Positions 25,390 to 34,134 of a stretch of 37,484 nt of DNA are shown piece after piece. The number at the start of each line of letters is the position of its first letter. Positions within the stretch are counted from its first letter, which is position 1. The DNA is taken from NCBI GenBank assembly GCA_031264185.1, contig JAISEL010000032.1:1-37484 (forward strand), read 5' to 3'. A program made the position numbers and the translations under genes. The notes beneath the pieces are model-generated. The model saw nothing but the letters and a program-made list of their open reading frames with translations. It ran no database searches and had not been told where the DNA came from. The stretch is from Deltaproteobacteria bacterium. GTDB lineage: Bacteria > Desulfobacterota > Desulfarculia > Adiutricales > Adiutricaceae.

Positions 25390-26511
25390 ATGAGTCAGCC
25401 GTCCGAAAGCCGCCGGAAATTCGGTGATTCTTACCGCGGGGGCCTTCCAGCCTGCCGGCTGTCTTTTAAGTCTCTCCAGGGCCGGGCTTATCCCTGGACT
25501 GCCTTTTTTCTGACTTCAGCGGTCTATTTTCTGTTTTTCGTCATAGCCTTTAAATGCTTCCAGTCCCTTCTGGATCTGACGATCTGGCTCTACGGCGATC
25601 TTACGGTCCGAGGCTTAATCAACCATTTTCAGCAGCCTTTTGTAAGATGGGATCTTGAACCGGCAGTCGCCGCCGGAGTCTTTGCTTTTTACTGCCTGTT
25701 CCGCTCGGTCCGCGAGCTTATGTCCGCATCCGACGCCGGAGAGGAGTCTTTGGTTCAGGATTTGGGCGGAGTTGATTTCCCCGCTTCGCCCCAGGAAATG
25801 GACCGGATTAAAGGCGACTATATCCGGGAAAAAAACAGGGAGCTGGCCGATTTAGTGGGCTTAAAGACACCGAAGCTCTATTTTCAGCCGGATGAACCAG
25901 GCATCAATACTTTTGTTACGGAGATAAGAAGCCAGCCGGCTATAGTCATCACCTGGGGCACGGTGGCCTACCTGACGCTGGCGGAGCTTGAAATCCTAAT
26001 TCTGGCCCAGTTAATCCGTCTTAAAACCGGCCGGCCCAGACGGGAAACTAAAGCGGCTCTGCTGTTCTGGGGTTTTTTTTCCCTCAGGCTTTTTGGGCTG
26101 TATCTCTGGCGGAACCCGGCCGCAACCTACTGCCCCAGATTTTTAAGCGGCCCTGTTTTGCTTTTGGGCGCTCTGGGCACATCTTTGGCTCATCCGGTTC
26201 AGGTCATACTGGGCCGCTTCGATGAACTGGCCGCTGACCGGCAAGTGGCCTCCCATCTGGTTGACAGGAATATCATGGCTGAACTTTTGAAAAAAACCGG
26301 CTCGGTCAACCGTAAAAACGGCCGGCTGAGAACGCCTTCGGCCATGGATTTAAGCTCATTGTTTTGGGCTCCACCAGCTCCTTTCGGCATTTTTAACTGC
26401 CACCTGCCCCTGGAAAGGAGAGTCTATAATCTGGACCCCGACTGGGACGGACACTGGCCCAGACTAAATCCCCCACCCCGGGAAATGATCCTGGGTTCTT
26501 TATATTTTTAG
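25390..26511 (+). CDS. M48-like membrane protein lacking the zinc-protease motif
   Basis: This 373-residue paralogue of the M48 protein at 20603 has two N-terminal membrane helices. A matching core reads Ile-Asn-Thr-Phe-Val-Thr in place of Ile-Asn-Ala-Met-Ala-Thr, and the C-terminus carries Leu-Asp-Pro-Asp-Trp-Asp-Gly-His-Trp. At the HExxH position it reads Ala206-Gln-Leu-Ile-Arg210, so both zinc-binding histidines and the catalytic Glu are gone. The downstream Glu279-x-x-Ala-Asp is kept. The frame is intact over its full length, so this looks like a maintained pseudoenzyme and not a decayed gene. It could regulate or partner the active protease. polA follows after 14 bases. Confidence 0.8.
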   Translation: MSQPSESRRKFGDSYRGGLPACRLSFKSLQGRAYPWTAFFLTSAVYFLFFVIAFKCFQSLLDLTIWLYGDLTVRGLINHFQQPFVRWDLEPAVAAGVFAFYCLFRSVRELMSASDAGEESLVQDLGGVDFPASPQEMDRIKGDYIREKNRELADLVGLKTPKLYFQPDEPGINTFVTEIRSQPAIVITWGTVAYLTLAELEILILAQLIRLKTGRPRRETKAALLFWGFFSLRLFGLYLWRNPAATYCPRFLSGPVLLLGALGTSLAHPVQVILGRFDELAADRQVASHLVDRNIMAELLKKTGSVNRKNGRLRTPSAMDLSSLFWAPPAPFGIFNCHLPLERRVYNLDPDWDGHWPRLNPPPREMILGSLYF

Positions 26512-26525
26512 GGAAAGAGGTAAAA

Positions 26526-29285
26526 ATGAGCCTAGGACCCAGCTATCTTATGGATGCCAGCGCCTTTATTCACCGGGCTTTTCACGCCATTCGCAACATG
26601 ACCTCCAAAGGTCAGCCCACCGGAGCCATCTACGGCTTCACCTCCACAGTATTCAAGCTTTTAAAGGAGAAAAAGCCGGACTCCCTGGCCGTCATTTACG
26701 ACAGTCCCGGCAAAAACCGCCGCCATAAGCTTTACGAACAGTACAAAGCCAACCGGGGGCCCATGGAAGAAAGCCTTATCTACCAGCAGAAAACCATCCG
26801 GGACATTATTTCGGCCTTGGGACTTTTCAGTCTGGAAGTGCCGGGGCAGGAAGCCGATGACATTATCGCCGCCCTCTGCCGGCGCCTTTTGGCCGCAGGC
26901 CGGGAAGTGGTCATTGTCTCCGGGGACAAAGACTTCTACCAGCTGCTGTCGGACCGGGTTTCCATGTATGACCCGGGCAGGGAAAAAAGCTCGGCTTTAA
27001 CTTTGGAAGAGTTCCGGGCTCAGTTTCAGCTGGAACCGGCCGGATTTTTGGAAATGCAGGGTCTGATGGGCGATTCCAGCGACAATATTCCCGGGGTGCC
27101 GGGCATCGGCAGAGTTACGGCGGAAAAACTTATCAAAGAGTACGGCACCATTGAAAATCTCTACGATAACCTGCCAACGGTCAAGCTGACTTTTCAGAAA
27201 AAACTGGCCGGCTTTAAGGATCAGGCTCTCCTGTCATTGGAGCTGGCCAAACTGGGCCTGGAAGAGATACCGGAAATCGATTTAAATTCTTTGGCTCCCA
27301 AGCCGCCTGACCGGGAGACTTTGTCGTCCATCTTCAAAGGATTTGAGCTCCGGCGTCTGGCTCAGGAAGCCGATAAGTATTTTGGCCCGGACCAAAGCCT
27401 TCTGTCAGGATTACCGGACCCCAAGCCGGCGGCCAAAGCCGTCTCCTCAGTTGATTTAAGCAGATATGTCCTGGTCAGTAATGATAATTTCGGCGGCCTG
27501 CTCGAAAGATTAAGCTCCGGAGACACCATTGCCCTGCAGACGGAAACTGCCCCGGCCGGTGACGGCAAATTCGAGCCCGCTTTAATCGGACTCAGTCTGG
27601 CCGCCGGACCCAACGAGGCTTTTTATCTGCCTTTTGACCACCGGACCATTGACTCCCAGAATTTAAACCTGCCGGGTTGTCTGGATAAACTTCGGCCAAT
27701 TCTGACCGAGCCCGGCAAAAAGCTCGTCAGTCACCGGGCCAAGCAGCACTTTTTGGTTTTAGCTAAACTGGGGCTGCCTCTGCCGCCTCCGTCCGGGGAT
27801 CCCGTTTTGGCGGCTTACCTTTTAAATCCGGATACCCAAAGTGAGCTTAACCGCCTGGCTTTTGAGAACCTGGACCACGAGACGGTCAATTTCTCTTCCC
27901 TGGTCCAAAACCCCAAAAAGCAAACGCTTCAGGATGTTCCGGCCCATCTGGCGGCCTGTTATGCGGCCGAAAAAGCCGATCTGGCCTTAAGGCTTTCCGG
28001 AAAGTTCGACGCGGATCTAAGCGCTCTGCCGGAACTGGCGGCCCTGTACCGGCAAGTGGAGCTGCCTCTGGCCGACCTTTTGACCCGGATGGAACTGGAC
28101 GGCATTTTAATTGACAAAGCTGTCTTAAAGGATCTGGCCGGAGAGCTTGGAGAAGAGATAGCCAAAAGGGAAGAAAGAATCTTCCAAATGGCCGGGCATC
28201 CTTTTAACTTAGGCTCGCCCAAACAGATGGAAGAGGTCCTGTTCAGGGAATTAGGCCTGCCGGAAGGCAAAAAGACCGCCCAGAAGACCGGCTTCTCCAC
28301 GGACAGCGAAGTTTTAAGCGAACTGGCCGTCACCTTTCCCATAGCCGCCGAAATCATAGCCTGGCGGGAATTTTCCAAACTGAAAAACACCTACGCCGAT
28401 AAGCTGCCCCTGACCGTAAATCCCGCCGACGGACGCATTCACACTACTTTTCATCAGGCCCTGACCGCCACCGGACGGTTATCGTCCTCGGCTCCCAACC
28501 TGCAGAATATTCCGGCCCGCTCCAAAGAAGGCCAGATAATAAGATCAGCTTTTATTGCCGAAACCGGAAAAGTTCTCGTCCGGGCCGATTACTCCCAGAT
28601 TGAACTCCGGGTCATGGCCAATTATTCCAAGGATGAAAGACTGATTAACGCTTTCGCCTCGGACGAAGACATCCATACCCAGACAGCCGCCGAACTATTC
28701 GGCCTGAAACCTTCGGAAGTCAGCCGGGAACAAAGGCGGGAGGCTAAAACCATCAATTTCGGCATCATCTACGGTCAGAGCCCTTTCGGTCTAAGCAAAC
28801 AGTTAGGTTGGGCCCAGACTACGGCCAAAAATTTTATTGACCGCTATTTTCAAAAATTTCCGGGAGTCAAAAGGTATTTGGACACCACCATAACCGAGGC
28901 CAAACGCGTTGGCTTTGTCAAAACCTGGTTCGGTCGGCGCCGGTTTTTAGGGGCTTTAAAAAGCGGCGGCTACCGGGCCCAGCGGGAAGCGGAAAGGATG
29001 GCCGTCAATACGGTTATCCAGGGCACGGCGGCTGATATTATGAAAATCGCCATGAATCTGGCTGACCGCCGGATAAAAGAGGAAAAGCTGGCCGCCCGGA
29101 TTATCCTCCAGATCCACGACGAACTGGTGGTAGAGGCGCCCGAAGAAGAAAGTGAGGCTGTAGCCCGCCTCCTGAGCGAAACAATGGCTCTGGCCGGTTC
29201 CGCCCCCGGGGTGAGGGAAGCCAAACCGCTGTCAGTTCAGCTGAAAGTGGAGGCGGACTGGGGCCCCAACTGGGCGCATAAGTAA
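26526..29285 (+). CDS. polA: DNA polymerase I, proofreading site degenerate
   Basis: This 919-residue polymerase serves Okazaki-fragment maturation and repair. It has an N-terminal 5'-nuclease domain (about 1-290, Gly-Asp-Ser-Ser-Asp-Asn-Ile-Pro-Gly-Val-Pro-Gly) and a 3'-5' exonuclease-fold domain (about 310-500). The polymerase domain carries Asp-Tyr-Ser-Gln-Ile-Glu-Leu-Arg, Arg-Arg-Glu-Ala-Lys-Thr-Ile-Asn-Phe-Gly and Gln-Ile-His-Asp-Glu-Leu-Val. In the exonuclease fold, the metal ligands matching E. coli Asp355, Asp424 and Asp501 are Gln338, His408 and Lys483. Only Glu340 and Tyr479 remain, so proofreading is probably lost. The ATG follows GGGAAAGAGG. Confidence 0.95.
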   Translation: MSLGPSYLMDASAFIHRAFHAIRNMTSKGQPTGAIYGFTSTVFKLLKEKKPDSLAVIYDSPGKNRRHKLYEQYKANRGPMEESLIYQQKTIRDIISALGLFSLEVPGQEADDIIAALCRRLLAAGREVVIVSGDKDFYQLLSDRVSMYDPGREKSSALTLEEFRAQFQLEPAGFLEMQGLMGDSSDNIPGVPGIGRVTAEKLIKEYGTIENLYDNLPTVKLTFQKKLAGFKDQALLSLELAKLGLEEIPEIDLNSLAPKPPDRETLSSIFKGFELRRLAQEADKYFGPDQSLLSGLPDPKPAAKAVSSVDLSRYVLVSNDNFGGLLERLSSGDTIALQTETAPAGDGKFEPALIGLSLAAGPNEAFYLPFDHRTIDSQNLNLPGCLDKLRPILTEPGKKLVSHRAKQHFLVLAKLGLPLPPPSGDPVLAAYLLNPDTQSELNRLAFENLDHETVNFSSLVQNPKKQTLQDVPAHLAACYAAEKADLALRLSGKFDADLSALPELAALYRQVELPLADLLTRMELDGILIDKAVLKDLAGELGEEIAKREERIFQMAGHPFNLGSPKQMEEVLFRELGLPEGKKTAQKTGFSTDSEVLSELAVTFPIAAEIIAWREFSKLKNTYADKLPLTVNPADGRIHTTFHQALTATGRLSSSAPNLQNIPARSKEGQIIRSAFIAETGKVLVRADYSQIELRVMANYSKDERLINAFASDEDIHTQTAAELFGLKPSEVSREQRREAKTINFGIIYGQSPFGLSKQLGWAQTTAKNFIDRYFQKFPGVKRYLDTTITEAKRVGFVKTWFGRRRFLGALKSGGYRAQREAERMAVNTVIQGTAADIMKIAMNLADRRIKEEKLAARIILQIHDELVVEAPEEESEAVARLLSETMALAGSAPGVREAKPLSVQLKVEADWGPNWAHK

Positions 29286-29401
29286 GTTTTTCAATAAATC
29301 CATGGAAAATCCATCATATTTCCTTGGCCGGGCCATACTAATTTGGTACAAATACCGGACATATCAGGCCGCCTTAATTTTCCGGCCAAAGCGAGCAAAG
29401 T

Positions 29402-32197
29402 TTGACCAAAGACCAGACTCCAAATATTCCCGTCAGCAGTTCCCAAAACTTAAATGATTTTGGGGATCTGTCCCATGTCCGCCTGTCGGAAGCCGAGCTG
29501 TCCGCTCTGGAGACGGAACTGGACCGCGATTTGGACGATAATCCTGAGACCGCTGAAGCCGAAAAGACGCCAAGCGGCCCGGCGGCCGACCTGGACCGGC
29601 TGGCTGACTTTGAGCCGGATGATAATTTCGGGCCCAGCCTTTTTGAGCCCGAGTCCGAGCCCATTATTCTGCTCAAACCCGAGCAGGCTTTAAACAGCCC
29701 CTCAAAAAAACAGCGCCTGGCCAGAACGAGACCGAAACAGGGGCCCAGAAAGGACGAACCGGTCAGGAAGGCCGGCAAGCCGGGCCTGCCCCAACCGGCC
29801 GGCCGGAGGCCGGGCTTATTTAAAAAATTACTGATCTGTATTTTTTGGACCGGTCTGGGCCTGACCATAGCCGGACTGACGGCTCTTTTTCTTGGTTATG
29901 CCTATCTGTCTCAGGATCTGCCTTCGGTGGAGGGGCTTAAAAATTACCAGCCAAAGACGGTGACATTTTTCTACAGCGCCGACGGCCAGGTCATCGGCGA
30001 ATACAGCCACGAAAAACGCCTGGTCAGGCCGTTAAAAGATATTCCCCTGAAAGTCCGCCAGGCTTTCATTGCCGTGGAAGACGCCAAATTCTACAGCCAC
30101 GGCGGCATCAATGTTCTGGCCATGGTCCGGGCCTTCTACAATAACTTGAAGACCGATCAGCTCCAGGGAGCCTCGACCATTACCCAGCAGGTGGTCAGAT
30201 CATTTTTCCTGACCAAGGAAAGAAAGATTATCCGCAAGCTCAAAGAAATAATTTTAGCTTTCCGGCTGGAGGCCGCACTGTCCAAAGACGAGATTTTATA
30301 TCTCTATCTTAACCAGATTTACTTAGGCCAGGGGGCTTACGGTGTGGAAGCGGCGGCCGAGACGTATTTTGACAAGAACGTTGAGCAGCTAACTGTGGCC
30401 GAAGCGGCTATGCTGGCCGGAATCACCCAGTCTCCGGAAGGCAAAAACCCCCTCCACCAGCCCGCCGAAGCCCGGGACAGACAAGTCCACAGCATCCGAC
30501 GCATGCTGACAGTCAATTTCATCTCCCCCCAGGAAGCCCGGGAGGCTATGGAGGAGATAATAAATATAGTGGGCGAGCGGCCTAACCCCAACACCACAGT
30601 GGCTCCCTATTTTACCGAGCAGGTCAGAAGGATCCTGGCCGCCCGGTTCGGGGAGGAAAGTCTTTATAACGACGGCTGGCGGGTCTTTACCACTGTCGAT
30701 ACCCGGGCCCAGAAAGCGGCCGACGCAGCGGTGGCCAGAGGCCTTTGGGAGTATGCCCGCCGAAGAGGCTTTAAAGGTCCGGCGGCCCATTTAGCCGACC
30801 GGGACATTGCCCGGTTTTTGACCCAGGAAAACGAGAAACTGCCGGAAGAGGGTCTCAGCTATGACCGGCTTTATCAGGCCGTCGTCGGGGAAGTCACCCC
30901 GGACGGCCTCAGTATCCGGGTCGGCTCCCTGCCCGGTCACATCACCAGTAAAAACCTGGAATGGATCCGTCCTAAAGCGGCCTCCTCGAAACTCCAAAAA
31001 GGCGACGTTATCTGGGTCAGATTAGATCCCGGAGCCAAAATGTCCCAGGCTCAAACTTTAGCTTCCCTGACTCAGGACACAGTCCGGCCGCGGTCTTTTA
31101 TTTTAGAGAGCCGGACTGATGTGCAGGCGGCCCTGCTGAGCATGGATTTGAAGACCGGAGCTGTGGTGGCCATGGTCGGCGGCCGGGATTTTCGGGAAAG
31201 CCAGTTTAACCGGGCCACCCAGAGCCAGAGACAGCCCGGCTCGTCTTTTAAGCCCATTGTCTATACGGCGGCCATGGATAACGGCTTTACTCCCGGCTCG
31301 GTTCTGATTGACGGCCCCGTCGTCATTGACGATGCCGACAGCGGCCGGAGGTGGAAGCCGGTCAATTCCGACCGCAAGTTTTTGGGACCCATGACCCTGT
31401 ACAGCGCTCTTGTGGCCTCAAGGAACCTTATTTCCATTAAAATTTTGGAAAGAATCGGCTTTGAGGCTCTGGACAAAACCGCTCTTGATTTAGGCATTAC
31501 GACCAGGCTGCCCCACTCGCCCCCGGTGGCTTTAGGCGCCCACGGGATAACTATGCCGGAATTAATCACTGCCTACTCGGCTTTCCCTAACCAGGGCAGC
31601 CGGGTTGAACCCAGGTACATAAACCGGATTGAAGACCGCCACGGCAATGTCATAGCCAATTTTGAGCCTGCCTTTCACGAAGCCATCAGTCCAGGGACAG
31701 CCTGCGAGATAACCTGGATGCTCAGAGGGGTGGTGGCCCAGGGCACCGGAACGTCGGTTAAACCTCTAAACCGGCCGGTCGGCGGCAAAACCGGGACCAC
31801 GAACGACGCCTCCGACGCCTGGTTTGTCGGCTTTACGCCCGAACTGGTCACCGCCGTCTGGCTGGGCACCGACGAACTTAAACCCAGGGCCGTAGGCGAA
31901 GTCGGCGGACGGGCCGCCGGTCCTATTTTTCTTTACTATAATCAGGAAGTTTTAAAAGACAAGCCGATTGTGGATTTTCAGGTTCCGCCGGAGGCCCAGC
32001 TGGCCCCGGGCGGAGCTTTCGGGGTCTGCTATAAAGCCGGCACCATAGGCACCGGCTTTTCCGAAACCCAGACTGAAACCAATGCCGAAGAAGATTTTCT
32101 CCGGAACGACCTTCTGGACGCCGGGGACAGGCCGGCCTCTCCGGCCGGCCTGATTCCGCCTGAGGAAACTTTCCTGGAAGAGTCGAACACCCCTTGA
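29402..32197 (+). CDS. mrcA: Class A penicillin-binding protein (PBP1A type)
   Basis: This bifunctional peptidoglycan glycosyltransferase/transpeptidase has 931 residues from a TTG start without a strong ribosome-binding site; no ATG fits better. An unusually long acidic then basic cytoplasmic N-terminus (about 140 residues) precedes one membrane helix. The glycosyltransferase domain (GT51) has catalytic Glu226 in Glu-Asp-Ala-Lys-Phe-Tyr-Ser-His and Gly-Ala-Ser-Thr-Ile-Thr-Gln-Gln. The transpeptidase has Ser614-Ser-Phe-Lys617, Ser-Arg-Asn and Lys796-Thr-Gly. It is converged upon by the minus-strand regulator gene, 24 bases away. Confidence 0.93.
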   Translation: MTKDQTPNIPVSSSQNLNDFGDLSHVRLSEAELSALETELDRDLDDNPETAEAEKTPSGPAADLDRLADFEPDDNFGPSLFEPESEPIILLKPEQALNSPSKKQRLARTRPKQGPRKDEPVRKAGKPGLPQPAGRRPGLFKKLLICIFWTGLGLTIAGLTALFLGYAYLSQDLPSVEGLKNYQPKTVTFFYSADGQVIGEYSHEKRLVRPLKDIPLKVRQAFIAVEDAKFYSHGGINVLAMVRAFYNNLKTDQLQGASTITQQVVRSFFLTKERKIIRKLKEIILAFRLEAALSKDEILYLYLNQIYLGQGAYGVEAAAETYFDKNVEQLTVAEAAMLAGITQSPEGKNPLHQPAEARDRQVHSIRRMLTVNFISPQEAREAMEEIINIVGERPNPNTTVAPYFTEQVRRILAARFGEESLYNDGWRVFTTVDTRAQKAADAAVARGLWEYARRRGFKGPAAHLADRDIARFLTQENEKLPEEGLSYDRLYQAVVGEVTPDGLSIRVGSLPGHITSKNLEWIRPKAASSKLQKGDVIWVRLDPGAKMSQAQTLASLTQDTVRPRSFILESRTDVQAALLSMDLKTGAVVAMVGGRDFRESQFNRATQSQRQPGSSFKPIVYTAAMDNGFTPGSVLIDGPVVIDDADSGRRWKPVNSDRKFLGPMTLYSALVASRNLISIKILERIGFEALDKTALDLGITTRLPHSPPVALGAHGITMPELITAYSAFPNQGSRVEPRYINRIEDRHGNVIANFEPAFHEAISPGTACEITWMLRGVVAQGTGTSVKPLNRPVGGKTGTTNDASDAWFVGFTPELVTAVWLGTDELKPRAVGEVGGRAAGPIFLYYNQEVLKDKPIVDFQVPPEAQLAPGGAFGVCYKAGTIGTGFSETQTETNAEEDFLRNDLLDAGDRPASPAGLIPPEETFLEESNTP

Positions 32198-32221
32198 ATC
32201 TGCGGCTTTCGGGCCGAGGCC

Positions 32222-33166
32222 TCAGGTCTCGGCCAGCACTTTTCCCATATCGGTTATGTCGTAGCCTTTCATGTGCTGAAACTGCTCCCGGAAGTCGCGG
32301 GACCGCAAGACGCTTAAAATGGCCTGAACAACCGGGGTCTCAAAATCTTCCTTCCTGACCACCATGTCAAACTGCTCTGTCTGAAGAGGCACAAACTCCA
32401 CCCCTTCGACCATGGAAGCCGCTTTCATGTCCCCCACGCCCACATCGGCCTCACCTCGCCCCACCACCCCGGCCGCTGAGATGTGAGACAGAGCTTCCCG
32501 TTCGTAGCCGGGAATGCTTCGGCCGTTTATCTTCATTAAGCGCAGCTGTTCGTCCAGTAAAACCCTGGAGCCGGCCCCTTTTTCCCGGTTAATCAGCGTC
32601 ACGGTGCCGTGGCGCAAATCGGCCCAGGTCTGGATATTGCGGGGATTGCCGGTGGCCACGTACAGGCCCTGAGTTCTTTTCGTCAGATGAATAACGACCG
32701 CCGGAACTCCTGGCAGAAGACGCCGGACAAACGGCACATTGTAACGGTTGCTGTCCCCGTCCCAGAGGTGGGTTGTGGCCGCCTGAACCTCGCCGTAGTA
32801 CAGTGAGGTCAGACCGGCGTAACTGCCCACGTAAGCCCGTAAAGGCGGCCGGTCGACATCGGAGCGCCGGCCCAGATAGCCGGTAAGGACATCCAGCATG
32901 GAATCCTTGCCGCAGATAATAAACCCGCTCTCCTGGTGGGCCACTTCGGAACGGGCCGAACCGGAACCGGAAGTCACTTCCGCCTGCCGGCTGGCTGAAC
33001 GGGAAGTGGCGATGTAAGAATCCACATCGGGCCGGGTAAAACGCATTTTACGGCCGACTTTGTAGTGGTTAAGCTCACCCCGCTTGACCAGTTCATAGAC
33101 AGTGTTTTTGGCAATGCGCAGGATATCGGCCACATCCTGAGCAGTTAGGGTCAAATTCTCATCCAT
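32222..33166 (-). CDS. HTH regulator with periplasmic-binding-like sensor domain
   Basis: This 314-residue protein has an excisionase/MerR-like HTH (about 5-52: Leu-Thr-Ala-Gln-Asp-Val-Ala-Asp-Ile-Leu-Arg, then Thr-Arg-Pro-Asp-Val-Asp-Ser-Tyr-Ile). A linker joins it to a PBP-superfamily domain (PF12727 type, about 85-300) with Asn-Arg-Glu-Lys-Gly-Ala-Gly-Ser-Arg. Proteins of this layout often sit beside molybdate or tungstate transport and molybdopterin genes and are thought to sense an oxyanion. It is divergent to modA, which supports that role (inference). AAGGA lies eight bases before the ATG. Confidence 0.85.
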   Translation of the reverse strand: MDENLTLTAQDVADILRIAKNTVYELVKRGELNHYKVGRKMRFTRPDVDSYIATSRSASRQAEVTSGSGSARSEVAHQESGFIICGKDSMLDVLTGYLGRRSDVDRPPLRAYVGSYAGLTSLYYGEVQAATTHLWDGDSNRYNVPFVRRLLPGVPAVVIHLTKRTQGLYVATGNPRNIQTWADLRHGTVTLINREKGAGSRVLLDEQLRLMKINGRSIPGYEREALSHISAAGVVGRGEADVGVGDMKAASMVEGVEFVPLQTEQFDMVVRKEDFETPVVQAILSVLRSRDFREQFQHMKGYDITDMGKVLAET

Positions 33167-33674
33167 TTAAAATTTCCTTCTGAACGGAAAAAACGCCGGA
33201 ACCAAAAGTCCGCTGACATCACGTTTTTTCCGGGACTGTAAACATTTCGGCCCCCGGCCGTCTGTCTTCCGAATATAGCCCGCCGAAGCTGACGAAAAGC
33301 CATAAGACCTGAATTAAAACAGGAATCTTATTCTGTCTTTTCTAACCCTGTCTTCTGAGCTTTTACTTGCCGGGACTGACTGAGGGGCTGAATCCCCCGA
33401 TCCCTGCAGCAGGTTCATTACACCCACAGAGTCATTTTACACTTTTTCGGGCAAAACCATTGTACCATAAATGAGGCCAAGAAAAGACAAAAATAAAAGG
33501 CAAGCTAAAAAAACAATCCCATTCCGTCAGCCCTTCTTCGGCCTAAAAGCTAAAAAAATACACTTAAGATCAGATAATTGTCCGTTAGGTTGCTGATCGT
33601 TTCGGCGGACCGCCATGTTTGGCCGCTTTTATTCAGCCAAAGGCTGTTTTTTGACTTAACCCGGTTCTTTAGTG
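33167..33674. other. Divergent intergenic region upstream of modA promoter
   Basis: About 500 bases contain no gene that I can support. An extended -10-like element, TGGTACAAT on the minus strand (near 33458-33466), could serve the HTH regulator gene. No classical ModE palindrome was recognised. Confidence 0.4.
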
Positions 33675-33704
33675 TTGACAAGCCGAATTTAAAATGTTTA
33701 TACT
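33675..33704 (+). promoter_or_regulatory. Promoter of the modA leader
   Basis: A perfect TTGACA (33675-33680) and TATACT (33699-33704) are separated by 18 bases. Starting near 33711, it gives a leader of about 420 nt before modA. Confidence 0.75.
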
Positions 33705-33756
33705 GACACAATAAAGTTTGAACCGATTTTTATGTTCTGTTTCGTTCTTTTTTGTT

Positions 33757-34115
33757 GGGAGAGCCGGACCTAAAAATAGAGCCTGTCACTCCCGGCTAAA
33801 ACAGGGCGCCGGCAGGAGCCCTGGACTGTGACCAGAGCCAGCGGAAACCAGTCCGCTGCGTTTTCCGCTGGATTTACCCGCGCCGGACGCCTTAAAAGCT
33901 CCGGCCGCTTGAAGTCAGCGGCTTAAGGCCGGTCAGGGCAGGTTTGAGACGGGTCAGGCTGATGCAAGACATGCCTGATCGGAGCGGTCCGGCAGGGCTC
34001 GTCATTTAACCAGTTAAATGTATCTGTTAAAGGATTCGTATCACGGATACTTCGTGTTTACTTTAAACCAAAACTTAAGGAGGCGGCGTTTCCTCCCCGG
34101 CTTTTCGTCCGGGGT
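33757..34115 (+). ncRNA. Structured 5' leader of modA, possible Moco-type riboswitch
   Basis: Between promoter and modA lies a series of stems: AGCCGG/CCGGCT (33762-33767 with 33792-33797), CAGGGC/GCCCTG (33802-33807 with 33818-33823), CCAGCGGAAA/TTTCCGCTGG (33838-33847 with 33862-33871), CCGGCC/GGCCGG (33901-33906 with 33927-33932) and TCAGGC/GCCTGA (33954-33959 with 33973-33978). Near modA, GGAGG (34079-34083) can pair with CCTCC (34092-34096). That pairing overlaps and competes with CCCCGG/CCGGGG (34095-34100 with 34109-34114). The location before a molybdate-binding protein suggests a molybdenum-cofactor riboswitch or another cis-acting RNA. I could not align it to a family by eye. Confidence 0.45.
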
Positions 34116-34134
34116 TTCTGCGCCGAAGATTCGG

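Noticed and set aside
32212-32234. GGCCGAG/CTCGGCC hairpin between mrcA and the HTH regulator as a terminator
   Set aside because: The stem is short, overlaps the regulator's 3' end and has no T-tract.
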